In this document: in pieces, positions 14,507 through 22,361 of the stretch | Numbering within the stretch: position 1 is the stretch's first letter | Layout of the letters: the number at the start of each line of letters is the position of its first letter | Assembly (NCBI GenBank): GCA_964357255.1 | Contig: CAYHKQ010000025.1 | Span: forward strand, 1-28,140 | Reading direction: 5' to 3' | DNA: 28,140 nucleotides | Source: JBBTIS01 sp038059855 | GTDB taxonomy: Bacteria > Elusimicrobiota > Elusimicrobia > JACQPE01 | Notes under the pieces: model-generated | What the model saw: the letters and a program-made list of their open reading frames with translations, nothing else | What the model was told of the DNA's origin: nothing | Databases searched by the model: none | Program-made: the position numbers and the translations under genes

Positions 14507-16759
14507 ATGGGATCGGAATTGAACGTGCGCGTGGAAGGCATGACCTGCGCGTCTTGCGTCCGGCGCGTTGAAAAGGCGCTTTCCGGCATAGACGGCGTTC
14601 GATCCGCCTACGTCAATCTGGCGGCCGAAACCGCGTGCGTGGTTTTTCAGGGGGATGCGGCGCCGCTGTCCCTGATCCAGGAAGCGGTGAAGCGGGCGGG
14701 TTATGGCGTCTTCCCGATGGAGGAGGGGGGGAAAACGCCTCGGGTTCGCAAAAACGAGGAATTGGCGGTTTTGCGTCGGAAGCTGGCGGTTTCGGCGGCT
14801 TTTTCTTTGCCGCTGTTCGTGCTGGCGATGGTTGAGATGACAGGGTTCTCTTTGCCTGCGGCCCTAGGATTGGCGCACAGTCCCCTGCGCTACGCCATGA
14901 TTCAACTTGTTCTTACCGTGCCCGTGATGATCGTGGGACGGGCATTCTACATCATCGGATTTTCTAAGTTGTTTCGCGCCGATCCTAACATGGATTCTTT
15001 GATCGCGGTGGGCACGAGCGCGGCTTTCGTGTACAGCGTATGGAATTCCTGGCTCATCTACGCGGGCCGCGGCGCAATGGCCATGCATCTCTACTACGAG
15101 ACCGTTGGGGTGATCATTACTTTAATTCTGGCGGGAAAATATTTGGAGTCCCTTAGCAAGGGACGGGCCTGCGAAGCGGTGGAGAGGCTTATGGATTTGA
15201 GTCCGGACACCGCCTGCGTAATCAGGGACGGCCGGGAGGTCGAGGTGTCTCTTTCTGAGTTGCGGGTCGGGGACACATTGGTCGTGAGACCGGGCCAGAG
15301 AGTGCCCGTGGACGGAGAGGTGATCGAAGGGAGCGCCAGCGTGGACGAATCAATGTTGACCGGCGAGCCGATGCCCGTGGAAAAGGGCCCGCGCGACACG
15401 GTGACCGGGGCGACGATCAATCAACATGGATTTTTTAAGTTGCGAGCTACGGGGATCGGCAAGGACACCGTGCTTTCCAGGATCATCCGCACGGTCGAGG
15501 CTACTCAGGGGAGCAAGGCCCCCATCGCCAGGATCGCGGACGTGATCGCGGGGTATTTCGTGCCCGTTGTCATCGCGATCGCCTTGGTCGCGGCTTTGCT
15601 CTGGGCCTTGGCCGGCGCATCGGCTCCGTTCGTCCTGAAGGTATTCATCGCGGTGTTGGTTATCGCATGTCCCTGCGCGCTCGGTCTGGCCACGCCTACC
15701 GCCATCATGGTGGGAACTGGGCGCGGAGCTTCGCTTGGGATCATCATAAAGGGGGGCGAGACCCTTGAGATGGCCGGCCGTCTTGACACGATTGTTTTTG
15801 ATAAGACCGGGACCATCACCGAGGGCAGGCCCTCGTTGTTGGACATTGTGCTCAAGGGAGGCTTGACGCAAGACGAACTGCTCGCAGTAGCGGCCGGAGC
15901 GGAGCAGGGGTCGGAACATTCCTTGGCGCGTGCCGTCGTTGCGCAAGCTAAAGAGCGCGGGTTGGCTGTTCCGGCATTGACGGATTTTTGCGCCTTGGCG
16001 GGCTATGGGATCGAGGCGAAAGTCGGTGGGCGAGAGATTCTTATCGGTAGCGACCGGCTTATGAGGGAGCGCGGCGTGATCGCGGAGCCGGCGCGAGAGG
16101 CCCGCCGGCTCGAGGATGAGGGCAAGACGCTCATTTATGTAGCCGTGGAGGGGAAGCTCGCGGGTTTGTTCGGGATCGCGGATAAGCCAAAACCGGAGAG
16201 CAAGGAGGCTGTGTTCAGGCTTCAGGCGCTCGGCATAGAGACTGTCATGCTGACCGGGGACAACCGAAGGACCGCCGAAGCGATCGCTCGCTCGGTCGGT
16301 ATCCATAGAGTGTTGGCTGATGTTCTCCCCTGTGATAAGGCCAAAAAGATACGCGAGCTTCAAGAGGGCGGAAAAAAGGTGGCAATGGTGGGAGACGGCA
16401 TTAATGACGCTCCGGCTCTGGCCCAGGCGGACGTCGGTATCGCCATGGGGGCGGGCACGGATATCGCCATGGAATCGGCGAGCGTTGTGCTCATGCGTAG
16501 TAACCTTTTGGGGGCGCTCGATCTTGTATTTTTGAGTCGGGCAACGTTGCGCACCATCAAGCAGAATCTGTTCTGGGCGCTGGCTTACAATTGCGTCGGC
16601 ATTCCGATCGCGGCCGGGCTCTTGGCGGTGTTCGGCGGGCCATCGCTCAATCCTATGATCGCGGCCGGGGCCATGGCCCTGAGTTCGGTTTCAGTGGTGA
16701 GCAATGCGCTCAGACTCAAGAGTTTTAAGCGGGCGGAAAGAATAGAGGCAAGGTCCTGA
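14507..16759 (+). CDS. copA: P1B-type copper-translocating ATPase
   Basis: A 750-residue inner-membrane pump that exports Cu(I) using ATP. The N-terminal heavy-metal domain has GMTCASC (C14, C17). The actuator motif TGEPMPVEKG is present. The intramembrane metal site is C388-P389-C390, the phosphorylation site is D432 in DKTGT, and the hinge GDGIND has D630 and D634. Late membrane helices with YN and SS-type motifs fit the Cu(I) subclass. The ATP-binding HP motif reads SEHS (H471-S472), so the Pro is lost. ATG 14507 is chosen for the GGGAGGG ribosome binding site directly upstream; the TTG 14495 alternative lies upstream of that site. Codon use leans to ATC and GC-rich codons more than its neighbours do, which may mean transfer. 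No copper chaperone or regulator lies beside it. Confidence 0.93.
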   Translation: MGSELNVRVEGMTCASCVRRVEKALSGIDGVRSAYVNLAAETACVVFQGDAAPLSLIQEAVKRAGYGVFPMEEGGKTPRVRKNEELAVLRRKLAVSAAFSLPLFVLAMVEMTGFSLPAALGLAHSPLRYAMIQLVLTVPVMIVGRAFYIIGFSKLFRADPNMDSLIAVGTSAAFVYSVWNSWLIYAGRGAMAMHLYYETVGVIITLILAGKYLESLSKGRACEAVERLMDLSPDTACVIRDGREVEVSLSELRVGDTLVVRPGQRVPVDGEVIEGSASVDESMLTGEPMPVEKGPRDTVTGATINQHGFFKLRATGIGKDTVLSRIIRTVEATQGSKAPIARIADVIAGYFVPVVIAIALVAALLWALAGASAPFVLKVFIAVLVIACPCALGLATPTAIMVGTGRGASLGIIIKGGETLEMAGRLDTIVFDKTGTITEGRPSLLDIVLKGGLTQDELLAVAAGAEQGSEHSLARAVVAQAKERGLAVPALTDFCALAGYGIEAKVGGREILIGSDRLMRERGVIAEPAREARRLEDEGKTLIYVAVEGKLAGLFGIADKPKPESKEAVFRLQALGIETVMLTGDNRRTAEAIARSVGIHRVLADVLPCDKAKKIRELQEGGKKVAMVGDGINDAPALAQADVGIAMGAGTDIAMESASVVLMRSNLLGALDLVFLSRATLRTIKQNLFWALAYNCVGIPIAAGLLAVFGGPSLNPMIAAGAMALSSVSVVSNALRLKSFKRAERIEARS

Positions 16760-16771
16760 CTCATGGGCAAA

Positions 16772-16803
16772 CGCTATTTATGTTGAGCTCAATATAAATA
16801 GCG
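16772..16803. terminator. 32-nt near-perfect palindrome after copA
   Basis: CGCTATTTATGTTGAG and its partner through 16803 form a palindrome centred on GAGCTC, with only one mismatched base pair, located 12 nt after the copA stop. It lies between convergent genes, as a bidirectional terminator would. No long T-run follows on either side, so an operator or other palindromic site is also possible. Confidence 0.4.
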
Positions 16804-16809
16804 GCGGAA

Positions 16810-16837
16810 CTGGATTCCCGCTTGACCAGGAATGACG
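16810..16837. repeat. Degenerate REP-like intergenic repeat
   Basis: CTGGATTCCCGCTT followed within a few bases by GGAATGACG resembles the widespread bacterial intergenic palindrome with those ends. Here the middle is mutated and the stem is reduced to ATTCC/GGAAT. The family assignment is from memory. Confidence 0.4.
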
Positions 16838-16884
16838 ACCCAACTGAATTTTTCGAGCTAAGTTAAAACTTGAGCCTACGATGA

Positions 16885-18060
16885 TCATCGTCCCCTTTCG
16901 ATTCCTTTTTGGATAAGAAGTTGTTTCAGTTCATCGATAGGCAGGCCGTAGGCTGTGTTGCCGTCCCTGCCTTCCATCGTGCGTCCGGCCATGAGCGCGT
17001 TAAGAATGGCTTCCTCCGTGGCGTCGGCTACGGCTTCAAAGAGATCGTCAAGAAAAAAGTCGGAGAGGATAGTCCATTCAGTGAGCGCTTTTTTGGGATA
17101 GTGCGGAATTTTGTTTGCCGTGGAAAAAGCGATGACGATATCGCCGCTACCGTGATGCGAAACCCCGCCTGTTTTGGCATAGCCCAGGGCTACCCGTTTG
17201 GCGAGTCGAGAAAGCTGGCGGGATTCCATCGGCGCATTGGTGGCGACGACGATGACGATGGAACCATCTGAGAAGACCTTGGGTTTTCGATCCGTGATCA
17301 TATTTCCCACAGGAATCCCCTGGACTCTGAACGTATGCCTTTCGCCGTGATTGGCCAAAACGAGAACGCCGATTGTATAGGTGCTCTGGTCTACCGGCAC
17401 GAGGCGACTGGCTGTTCCTATTCCCGCTTTAAATTCGTAGGCAGTCATTCCCGTGCCGGCCCCGACGCTACCTTCTTGAACCGGACCGGACGAAGCTTTT
17501 TTTAGCGCTTCAAAAACGTGTTTTTCTTGGACGTGCGGGCCGCGAATGTCGTTTAAAAAGCCGTCGTCACATTCAAAAACGATGGGCGTGAGCGTGTCGT
17601 CCGTTATGCCGATGTCGGGATGTCTTTGGAGCATCCATTCAACAAGGGCCCGTTGCACCATGCCAACCGACAGGGTATTGGTCAAGGCGATCGGGGTTTC
17701 GATGATGCCGGATTCTTGAAGCCACATCAAACCCGTCGCCTCGCCGTTGCCGTTTAAAACAAAACTACCCGCGGCAACCTTTTCTTGCCAAATGTCGCCA
17801 TTGTGGGGCACGATCACCGTAACGCCGGTGCGCACCGGCCCTTTGCCGGGGACCAGCCGTCCCCGGCCCTCGATGATTGTGATTTGGCCGACTCGGATGC
17901 CGGCGACGTCGGTGATGGCGTTATGGTGTCCTGGGGCATACCGGCCGATTACAATGCCGAGGTCCCGCGCTCGAGATCCCTTTTCGGGTGGAGCCGCCGC
18001 TAATATTGCGGCGATTGTTAAGACACAAAATCCTGTCAAGGGCATATCTTTGAGCCTCAT
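16885..18060 (-). CDS. P1 family (DmpA-type, S58) aminopeptidase, exported
   Basis: A 391-residue N-terminal nucleophile hydrolase. Members such as DmpA and BapA mature by autocleavage before a Ser, which then becomes the N-terminal nucleophile, and release N-terminal D- or beta-amino acids. The cleavage site reads DGSIVIVVATNAP, predicting cut G266/S267. Other family motifs are ITDVAGIRVGQ near 49-59 and GSVGAGTGM at about 197-205. A signal peptide (about 1-23, ending AAAP) suggests periplasmic action on peptides or cell-wall fragments. A start at Met6 is possible. No strong ribosome binding site is visible. It is convergent with copA and is the nearest gene to the decayed integrated element. 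Confidence 0.88.
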   Translation of the reverse strand: MRLKDMPLTGFCVLTIAAILAAAPPEKGSRARDLGIVIGRYAPGHHNAITDVAGIRVGQITIIEGRGRLVPGKGPVRTGVTVIVPHNGDIWQEKVAAGSFVLNGNGEATGLMWLQESGIIETPIALTNTLSVGMVQRALVEWMLQRHPDIGITDDTLTPIVFECDDGFLNDIRGPHVQEKHVFEALKKASSGPVQEGSVGAGTGMTAYEFKAGIGTASRLVPVDQSTYTIGVLVLANHGERHTFRVQGIPVGNMITDRKPKVFSDGSIVIVVATNAPMESRQLSRLAKRVALGYAKTGGVSHHGSGDIVIAFSTANKIPHYPKKALTEWTILSDFFLDDLFEAVADATEEAILNALMAGRTMEGRDGNTAYGLPIDELKQLLIQKGIERGR

Positions 18061-18129
18061 GCTTGCCGGATCTTAAAATTTTCCTTCCATTCGATCTATT
18101 CTGATTATATCCAAAGCCGATATTTTATA

Positions 18130-18297
18130 ATTGTTCAGATACTCTTCGGCTATTTAAGCCTGCCCAAAAGCACGATTTATACTTGGGTTTGCACAAGGAA
18201 AATTCCCTCTTCGTGCATCGTAAAATTTGGACGAGTGCTGCGTTTTGAGGTGGCGGAAATTGACCGATGGGTTAATGCGCACAAGGTTATAGGGTAA
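18130..18297 (+). pseudogene. Excisionase-like helix-turn-helix (HTH_17) remnant
   Basis: Reading frame 18148-18294 encodes GYLSLPKSTIYTWV, then GRVLRFEVAEIDRWV, and ends at TAA 18295-18297. This is the characteristic pattern of the small excisionase/HTH_17 DNA-binding fold, which commonly precedes or follows tyrosine recombinase genes in mobile elements. No in-frame ATG, GTG or TTG occurs before the domain; GTG 18235 would remove the helix-turn-helix. The N-terminus is therefore lost or frameshifted, or a rare start such as ATT 18130 is used. It lies 11 nt before the recombinase remnant in the same direction. Confidence 0.6.
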
Positions 18298-18308
18298 AAT
18301 AGCTTTTC

Positions 18309-18584
18309 ATGAATAAAACGAAAGGAATGGGGTCTCTCCGGCTAAGGGGTAATATTTGGTATGTGGATTATCATCCTCTTCAAAGTATTTTGGGTCATGC
18401 CACGGCGCAGATGACGCAGCGATACGCTCATTTGGCCAATAGCCATTTGGCGGTTAACATGGAGATTTTTGACGCGGGAATGACTGCGGTTAAGCCGCAA
18501 TTTTATTTTGATCCGTCCCAAATCCGTCCCAAGGCAGAAAAAGATTTGTTGGATAGTAGCTTAAAACTGTTGAATATTAACTGA
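18309..18584 (+). pseudogene. Tyrosine recombinase (integrase) with a large internal deletion
   Basis: A 91-codon frame. Its first 20 or so residues (MGSLRLRGNIWYVDYH) match the usual start of phage-type integrases. They continue without a break into the C-terminal catalytic box, LQSILGHATAQMTQRYAHLA, which carries the final His and the nucleophilic Tyr. The roughly 250-300 residues that normally lie between, including the catalytic Arg and the core-binding domain, are missing. The frame stays open, so a mini-protein could be made but could not recombine DNA. It abuts tRNA-Lys, a typical integration target. Confidence 0.75.
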
Positions 18585-18587
18585 TTT

Positions 18588-18662
18588 GGGCCCGTAGCTC
18601 AGTGGTAGAGCATCCGACTTTTAATCGGGTGGCCGCGCGTTCGAATCGCGCCGGGCCCACCA
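18588..18662 (+). tRNA. tRNA-Lys (anticodon UUU)
   Basis: A complete cloverleaf with acceptor arms GGGCCCG (18588-18594) and CGGGCCC (18652-18658), and a T-arm with GTTCGAATC. The anticodon loop CTTTTAA has TTT at 18620-18622. CCA is encoded at 18660-18662. It starts 3 nt after the integrase remnant and is convergent with the MFS gene. Confidence 0.95.
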
Positions 18663-18685
18663 GTCAGTAAAGAGTTTCCTTCGCG

Positions 18686-20110
18686 CTATTGGCCCGAGAG
18701 GCTTTTGTTTTTAGGGACCGGCAGGTTCCAGACGGACAGGAGTCCGGCCAGGGCGAAGATGCTTCCCGCCATAAAAACTTTACCCATGGCTTCGTGGGCT
18801 TGGAATTGGGAAACAAGTCCGGCGCCGGTCGGGCCTGAGCGATCCCAGTTCATCGCCAGAATTGTGCCCATTAGGCTCACACCCATGAGCCCTCCTAAAT
18901 TGCGCAAGAGTTGCAATGTGGCCGTGCCTGAACCCAGGTCCCGGCGCGGCACGGCGTTTTGCACTTCCAAGAGGAGCGGAGCAAAGCAGAGGCCCATTCC
19001 TGCGCCTACGACAAAAAGGCAGGCTCGAAGCCTGTTCACCGTGACGCCTTCGTGTCCAAGCGCCAGCACGGCGAAGGCCAGGGTCATGGCCCCCATGCCG
19101 AAGCGGGCAAGCGTTCGGGCTGAGATACGCAAATAAATTCGGGTCGCAACGGCCGAGGTGATGATCCAACCTAGGAGGCACAAGGTCAGAGTATGTCCAG
19201 AAGCGATGACGGTTTCGCCGAGACCCGCCTGGCTAAAGAGGGGAACGTAGGCCATGGCGCCGAACATGGCCGTGCAGATAAGAAGATTGCCGGCGCCGGC
19301 CTTGATGAAAATCGGGTGCCGGAGCATGGAGGGGGAAATAAAGGGATATTTGGCTGAGGATAGATGGCGAAAGAAAATAAAAGCGGCAAGGGCTGAGGCG
19401 CTCACGAAGGCCGTTGCCGCGGCCGGCCCGAAAAGAAACCGGCCTTTTTTATTGACGGCAATCCCTGTTAAAAGAAGCACGATCCAGAGGGCATTCAAGG
19501 CCGAGCCTTTCGCGTCAAAAGGCCGGCGCTCCGCGCTTTGTCCGTCGCCGTATTGGCGCAGTCCGGTTTGAACCAGGAACAGGGAAAGCGCGCCGAAAGG
19601 GATGTTGAGGTAAAACACCCATCGCCAGGAGAATTGTTGGGTCAAGACGGCTCCAATGGGCGGACCGATGACCGAGGCCACGGCCCAGACGGCCGAGAGA
19701 TAAATTTGCATTTTGACTCTTTTGGCCTGAGAGTGAATGGCGCTGAGCGTCGTCATGGCCACGGGAAAAATGGCTCCGGCTCCGATTCCTTGAAAGAAGC
19801 GAAAGGCAATGAGCTGGTAGATGTTTTGACTTATGCCGCAGAGCGCGCTTGCCGCCAGAAATATGAGGCAACCGGCCCAGAATGTCCGGCGCAGTCCGAT
19901 CATGTCGGCTAATTTTCCCCACATGGTGATGGTCGTGACGGTGGCCAGGGAATAGACGGCGAAGACATAGTGAATCAGAGAAATGCCGCCAAGGGCCGAC
20001 GTGGCCGTAGGCATGGCTGTGGCCACGACCGTGGATTCGATGGCGGCCAGGAAAACGCCCAGAATGACGCCGGCTGAAGCCAAGGTTTTTTCCCGGCTAT
20101 TTAATTCCAT
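18686..20110 (-). CDS. MFS drug:H+ antiporter, DHA2 (EmrB/QacA) type
   Basis: A 474-residue inner-membrane exporter with about 14 hydrophobic helices. Motif A is GKLADMIGLRR (65-75). The antiporter motif C reads GPPIGAVLTQQFSWRWVFYL, which with the following NIP is diagnostic of the DHA2 family. The first helix has LAAIESTVVATAMP, where DHA2 members usually carry Asp; here it is Glu25. The substrate is unknown, probably hydrophobic drugs or metabolites. It is 18 nt downstream of a small coiled-coil gene on the same strand, without a strong ribosome binding site. This may be one operon with the two exported coiled-coil proteins, although no membrane-fusion protein (EmrA-like) is recognised among them. 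Confidence 0.88.
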   Translation of the reverse strand: MELNSREKTLASAGVILGVFLAAIESTVVATAMPTATSALGGISLIHYVFAVYSLATVTTITMWGKLADMIGLRRTFWAGCLIFLAASALCGISQNIYQLIAFRFFQGIGAGAIFPVAMTTLSAIHSQAKRVKMQIYLSAVWAVASVIGPPIGAVLTQQFSWRWVFYLNIPFGALSLFLVQTGLRQYGDGQSAERRPFDAKGSALNALWIVLLLTGIAVNKKGRFLFGPAAATAFVSASALAAFIFFRHLSSAKYPFISPSMLRHPIFIKAGAGNLLICTAMFGAMAYVPLFSQAGLGETVIASGHTLTLCLLGWIITSAVATRIYLRISARTLARFGMGAMTLAFAVLALGHEGVTVNRLRACLFVVGAGMGLCFAPLLLEVQNAVPRRDLGSGTATLQLLRNLGGLMGVSLMGTILAMNWDRSGPTGAGLVSQFQAHEAMGKVFMAGSIFALAGLLSVWNLPVPKNKSLSGQ

Positions 20111-20128
20111 GGCTTTAAAATAAGGCTC

Positions 20129-20431
20129 TTAGGGCACGCGTCTTTCGAGCCGGGTAATCCGGCTTTCCAGGTAACGCTGATCGCTACGAAGCCGCCTGAT
20201 GTTGTATTGCGCGTCATCGAGTTTTGACTCCAAGCTCTTAATCCGAGTTTCCAGGTCCTCATTGGCGTCTGTTTTGACCCGGCCGGAGGTTTGAAATAGG
20301 CGTTCCAGATTCAGGGCGGATGTTTCCGGTCCGATATTTTGAGCGGATACTTTCGCTTTATTGAAAGCGAGAATCGCGGCCGAGACGCTTCCCGCCAGCA
20401 GGAAACCTAACACTAAGTTTTTGTTCGTCAT
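20129..20431 (-). CDS. Small membrane-anchored coiled-coil protein
   Basis: A 100-residue protein with one N-terminal hydrophobic segment (about 6-24, anchor or signal), a linker, then a coiled coil (about 57-97) with heptad Leu/Ile and charged residues (ETRIKSLESKL, LESRITRLERRV). It would form a periplasmic dimer or trimer stalk. Its ribosome binding site GAGGAG is made by the last two Glu codons and stop of the upstream gene, so translation is coupled. No family is recognised. The architecture is reminiscent of Lpp-like or SlyX-like helical envelope proteins, but it lacks a lipobox. Confidence 0.65.
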   Translation of the reverse strand: MTNKNLVLGFLLAGSVSAAILAFNKAKVSAQNIGPETSALNLERLFQTSGRVKTDANEDLETRIKSLESKLDDAQYNIRRLRSDQRYLESRITRLERRVP

Positions 20432-20436
20432 TTTGA

Positions 20437-21222
20437 TTACTCCTCGTCCTCATCGGCCTTGTCGCCGTATTGGACTTTATTTTTGGTGTCCTTGAAGACT
20501 TGTTTAATTTCTTGAAGGTGTTCCGAGGCGATTTCGGAAATCTCCTCGGCAACTTCTTGGCAAAGTTTTTGGGTATTTTTTTTAGCTTCTTTGAGCTGTT
20601 TTTTAAGACGGATGATTTGTTTTTCATACCGCGCGATTTCCTGTTTGCCTTTTTTAGTGTCCGCGGGCTCCGAGGCGATTTCTTTTTTAACGTCGTTGAT
20701 GTCGTTTTGAATACTGGCCTCCTGTTCAAGAAGAGAACGGAGTCTGCCGTGAGATTTTTCAAGAAGTTTTTTTATTTCTTGGGTTTTTTTCGTGTACAAA
20801 TCCACGAGAGCCTGAAGATTACTAACGCAACTCGGCAGTCCTGTTTTAGAATTCAGCAACGGCGGCGCGGGAGGGGGGACGCTGGCGTTCGCCTCCGGAG
20901 CCGGCGTGGCCGTTGGCGGATTTTCCGGTACAACCGTGGCCGGCGTTTGGGGCGGCTGAATCGGGGCAGGGGAAGCGTTCGTTGGGGTTTGGACTACCGG
21001 TTCCGCCACCGTAGCGGTTGCCGGCGTTTGGGGCGCCGCCGCTGGGATCGGGGTTGACGGCGCCGCGGCCGCCGGAGGTTCGGCTGGGGTCGTGGCCGCG
21101 GGCTGGGCGGGATCATCGGCCCATCCCACCGAGAGCGTGGCCCAGAGAAAGAATCCTAGGCCTGCCGCTTGCGTAGTTTTTTTGAAATTAAAAGAAAGCC
21201 CTGGAAGAAGGTTATTTTTCAT
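20437..21222 (-). CDS. Exported protein with Pro/Ala-rich linker and coiled coil
   Basis: A 261-residue protein. A signal peptide with a long n-region runs to about residue 35 (cleavage near GWA-DD). A low-complexity Pro/Ala/Thr segment follows (about 36-122), of the type that spans periplasm or peptidoglycan. A Cys-containing turn (PSCV, about 131) leads into a long Lys/Glu coiled coil (about 135-245), and the chain ends with an acidic tail DEDEE. AAAGGATT before ATG 21222 is a good ribosome binding site. It overlaps functionally with the downstream small coiled-coil gene, 5 nt away. No enzymatic motif is seen; a structural envelope role is inferred. Confidence 0.7.
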   Translation of the reverse strand: MKNNLLPGLSFNFKKTTQAAGLGFFLWATLSVGWADDPAQPAATTPAEPPAAAAPSTPIPAAAPQTPATATVAEPVVQTPTNASPAPIQPPQTPATVVPENPPTATPAPEANASVPPPAPPLLNSKTGLPSCVSNLQALVDLYTKKTQEIKKLLEKSHGRLRSLLEQEASIQNDINDVKKEIASEPADTKKGKQEIARYEKQIIRLKKQLKEAKKNTQKLCQEVAEEISEIASEHLQEIKQVFKDTKNKVQYGDKADEDEE

Positions 21223-21337
21223 AATCCTTTACCTCATTTTTTTAACGATTTAGATCGCCCATTTTTTTAGCTTTTGGGGGAGTCCCTTAGCAAGGCCTTT
21301 TCCAATCGTTCACTTTTTACCATAATGAGAAGGTTCT

Positions 21338-21416
21338 GGGGACGTGGTGTAGCCTGGTTTAACACGCTGCCCTGTCAAGGCAGAGACCGCGGGTTCAAAT
21401 CCCGTCGTCCCCGCCA
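21338..21416 (+). tRNA. tRNA-Asp (anticodon GUC)
   Basis: Acceptor arms GGGGACG (21338-21344) and CGTCCCC (21406-21412), anticodon arm CTGCC/GGCAG with loop CTGTCAA (GTC at 21374-21376), T-arm GGGTTCAAATCCC and encoded CCA (21414-21416). It is transcribed away from the coiled-coil genes. A CATAAT at 21321-21326 could be its -10. Confidence 0.95.
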
Positions 21417-21490
21417 GTCTTGCCTCAATTCTGCTACCGCTGTTCCGGGGCAGGGTTGTGGGAGAAGTGGCTTTTTGGTGGGCAATTGTC

Positions 21491-21514
21491 CCCATCGTCT
21501 TAGGGAATGATGGG
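21491..21514 (+). repeat. Hairpin repeat copy 1 (CGTCTTAGGGAATGA core)
   Basis: CCCATC (21491-21496) pairs with GATGGG (21509-21514) around a loop containing GTCTTAGGGAAT. It is a member of a three-copy family in this region and lies 75 nt after tRNA-Asp, so it might also terminate that transcript. Confidence 0.55.
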
Positions 21515-21660
21515 ATTGGAACTTTTCGGCATTATCAGAGGCCTTTAGGTTTCCATTTTGCCTGACTTTTATGTCCAGTCTTAAAAAAAGAGCGCCTAAA
21601 AAAATGCGAAAATCAGACGATAAGACGGAACGTAGAACTAAGCTTGGGAGTTCCCATCTT

Positions 21661-21690
21661 GCCCCCGCCGTTCTCTAAACGACGGGGGTG
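21661..21690 (-). repeat. Hairpin repeat copy 2 (inverted orientation)
   Basis: A strong stem, 21662-21672 with 21678-21688 (10 of 11 pairs), and a 5-nt loop. Read on the minus strand it gives CGTCGTTTAGAGAACGGCGG, matching copy 3 closely and copy 1 partly. It lies immediately upstream of the promoter of the 21742 gene. Confidence 0.6.
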
Positions 21691-21693
21691 CTG

Positions 21694-21702
21694 TGTTATA
21701 AT
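21694..21702 (+). promoter_or_regulatory. Extended -10 promoter element
   Basis: TGTTATAAT is an exact extended -10 (TGnTATAAT) about 40 nt upstream of ATG 21742. No good -35 hexamer is visible 16-18 nt further up, where the arm of hairpin copy 2 lies; extended -10 promoters tolerate this. Confidence 0.6.
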
Positions 21703-21741
21703 TATCCACGGAGACGCTCTCGTTGCCAAGGAGATAATTCG

Positions 21742-22350
21742 ATGATGATCAAAAAGTCAGGGCTGTTTTTATTGTCTGCATTTATGGCGGCTTTAACTCT
21801 GCCGCTTCAACTTCAAGCAGACTTGGGTTTAACGGACGATGGGCAGCATAGGAAAGCCCGGGAAGTTTTTGACCACTCTAATTCTCAAGTCCAAGCGTCT
21901 GGAACGCTAGGGGCTCTCCGGCAAGCGATTGCTCTCTCGCCCGCCGACATGGCCGGCTCCCAGCGGCAACAGTTTCAAAACACCAATGCCGCGACGGTTC
22001 CAGAGAGGAACCGATCTCAAAGAAACGAGAAAATCTGCGCCGAGTTCCGTCGCTTCGAGGAAGACTGCGCTGGGTACCGCAACCTGGGCGAAGGCCCTGA
22101 TCTTAGTGGCCTCGTTCAGATCGGAGCTTTCGTGATGACCGCGGTTTTGGCAGTGATTACCATTGCCGTGGCCTTTTCCATCGGCCCTCTGTTTGCAATT
22201 TTTCCAGGTGTCCCAGCCGCATTGTCATTAGCTTTTAGCATCTGGATATCCCTAAGGAATGCCAAAAAACACCGGTGTTTGATGCATCCTCCCAGCTATG
22301 TGGACCCCCCGATTTGCAACGGCGGGCGGGTTCAATCCGGACCCCTTTAG
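21742..22350 (+). CDS. Exported small membrane protein of unknown function
   Basis: A 202-residue protein. ATG 21742 is chosen because AAGGAG (21728-21733) sits at ideal spacing and a signal peptide follows at once (MMIKKSGLFLLSAFMAA, cleavage near LQA-DL). The soluble part is polar and Gln/Asn/Arg-rich, with two Cys around ICAEFRRFEEDCAGY. Two adjacent hydrophobic segments follow (about 130-150 and 152-173), forming a hairpin, then a Cys- and Pro-containing tail. Inverted hairpin repeats flank the gene. I recognise no family. Codon use is less biased than in the long operon upstream, so it may be a recently acquired or lineage-specific gene. Confidence 0.6.
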   Translation: MMIKKSGLFLLSAFMAALTLPLQLQADLGLTDDGQHRKAREVFDHSNSQVQASGTLGALRQAIALSPADMAGSQRQQFQNTNAATVPERNRSQRNEKICAEFRRFEEDCAGYRNLGEGPDLSGLVQIGAFVMTAVLAVITIAVAFSIGPLFAIFPGVPAALSLAFSIWISLRNAKKHRCLMHPPSYVDPPICNGGRVQSGPL

Positions 22351-22361
22351 GTCTAAAAGCG

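Larger units (their letters stand above)
21417..21690. other. Gene-free interval with hairpin repeats
   Basis: No coding region is supported. It contains hairpin repeat copy 1 (21491-21514) and copy 2 (21661-21690), plus an A-rich run near 21584-21606. The rest shows nothing I can name. Confidence 0.5.

Noticed and set aside
15350..16363. Long minus-strand open frame opposite copA
   Set aside because: It lies fully antisense to a well-supported P1B ATPase and its translation has no recognisable domain or membrane pattern.
20470..21057. Plus-strand open frame opposite the coiled-coil gene
   Set aside because: Its Phe- and Arg-rich translation is the antisense image of the Lys/Glu coiled coil and Pro/Ala linker.
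18686..21222. EmrAB-type efflux system with the coiled-coil protein as membrane-fusion protein
   Set aside because: Neither coiled-coil protein shows a lipoyl/barrel-sandwich or HlyD domain, so a tripartite pump is not supported.
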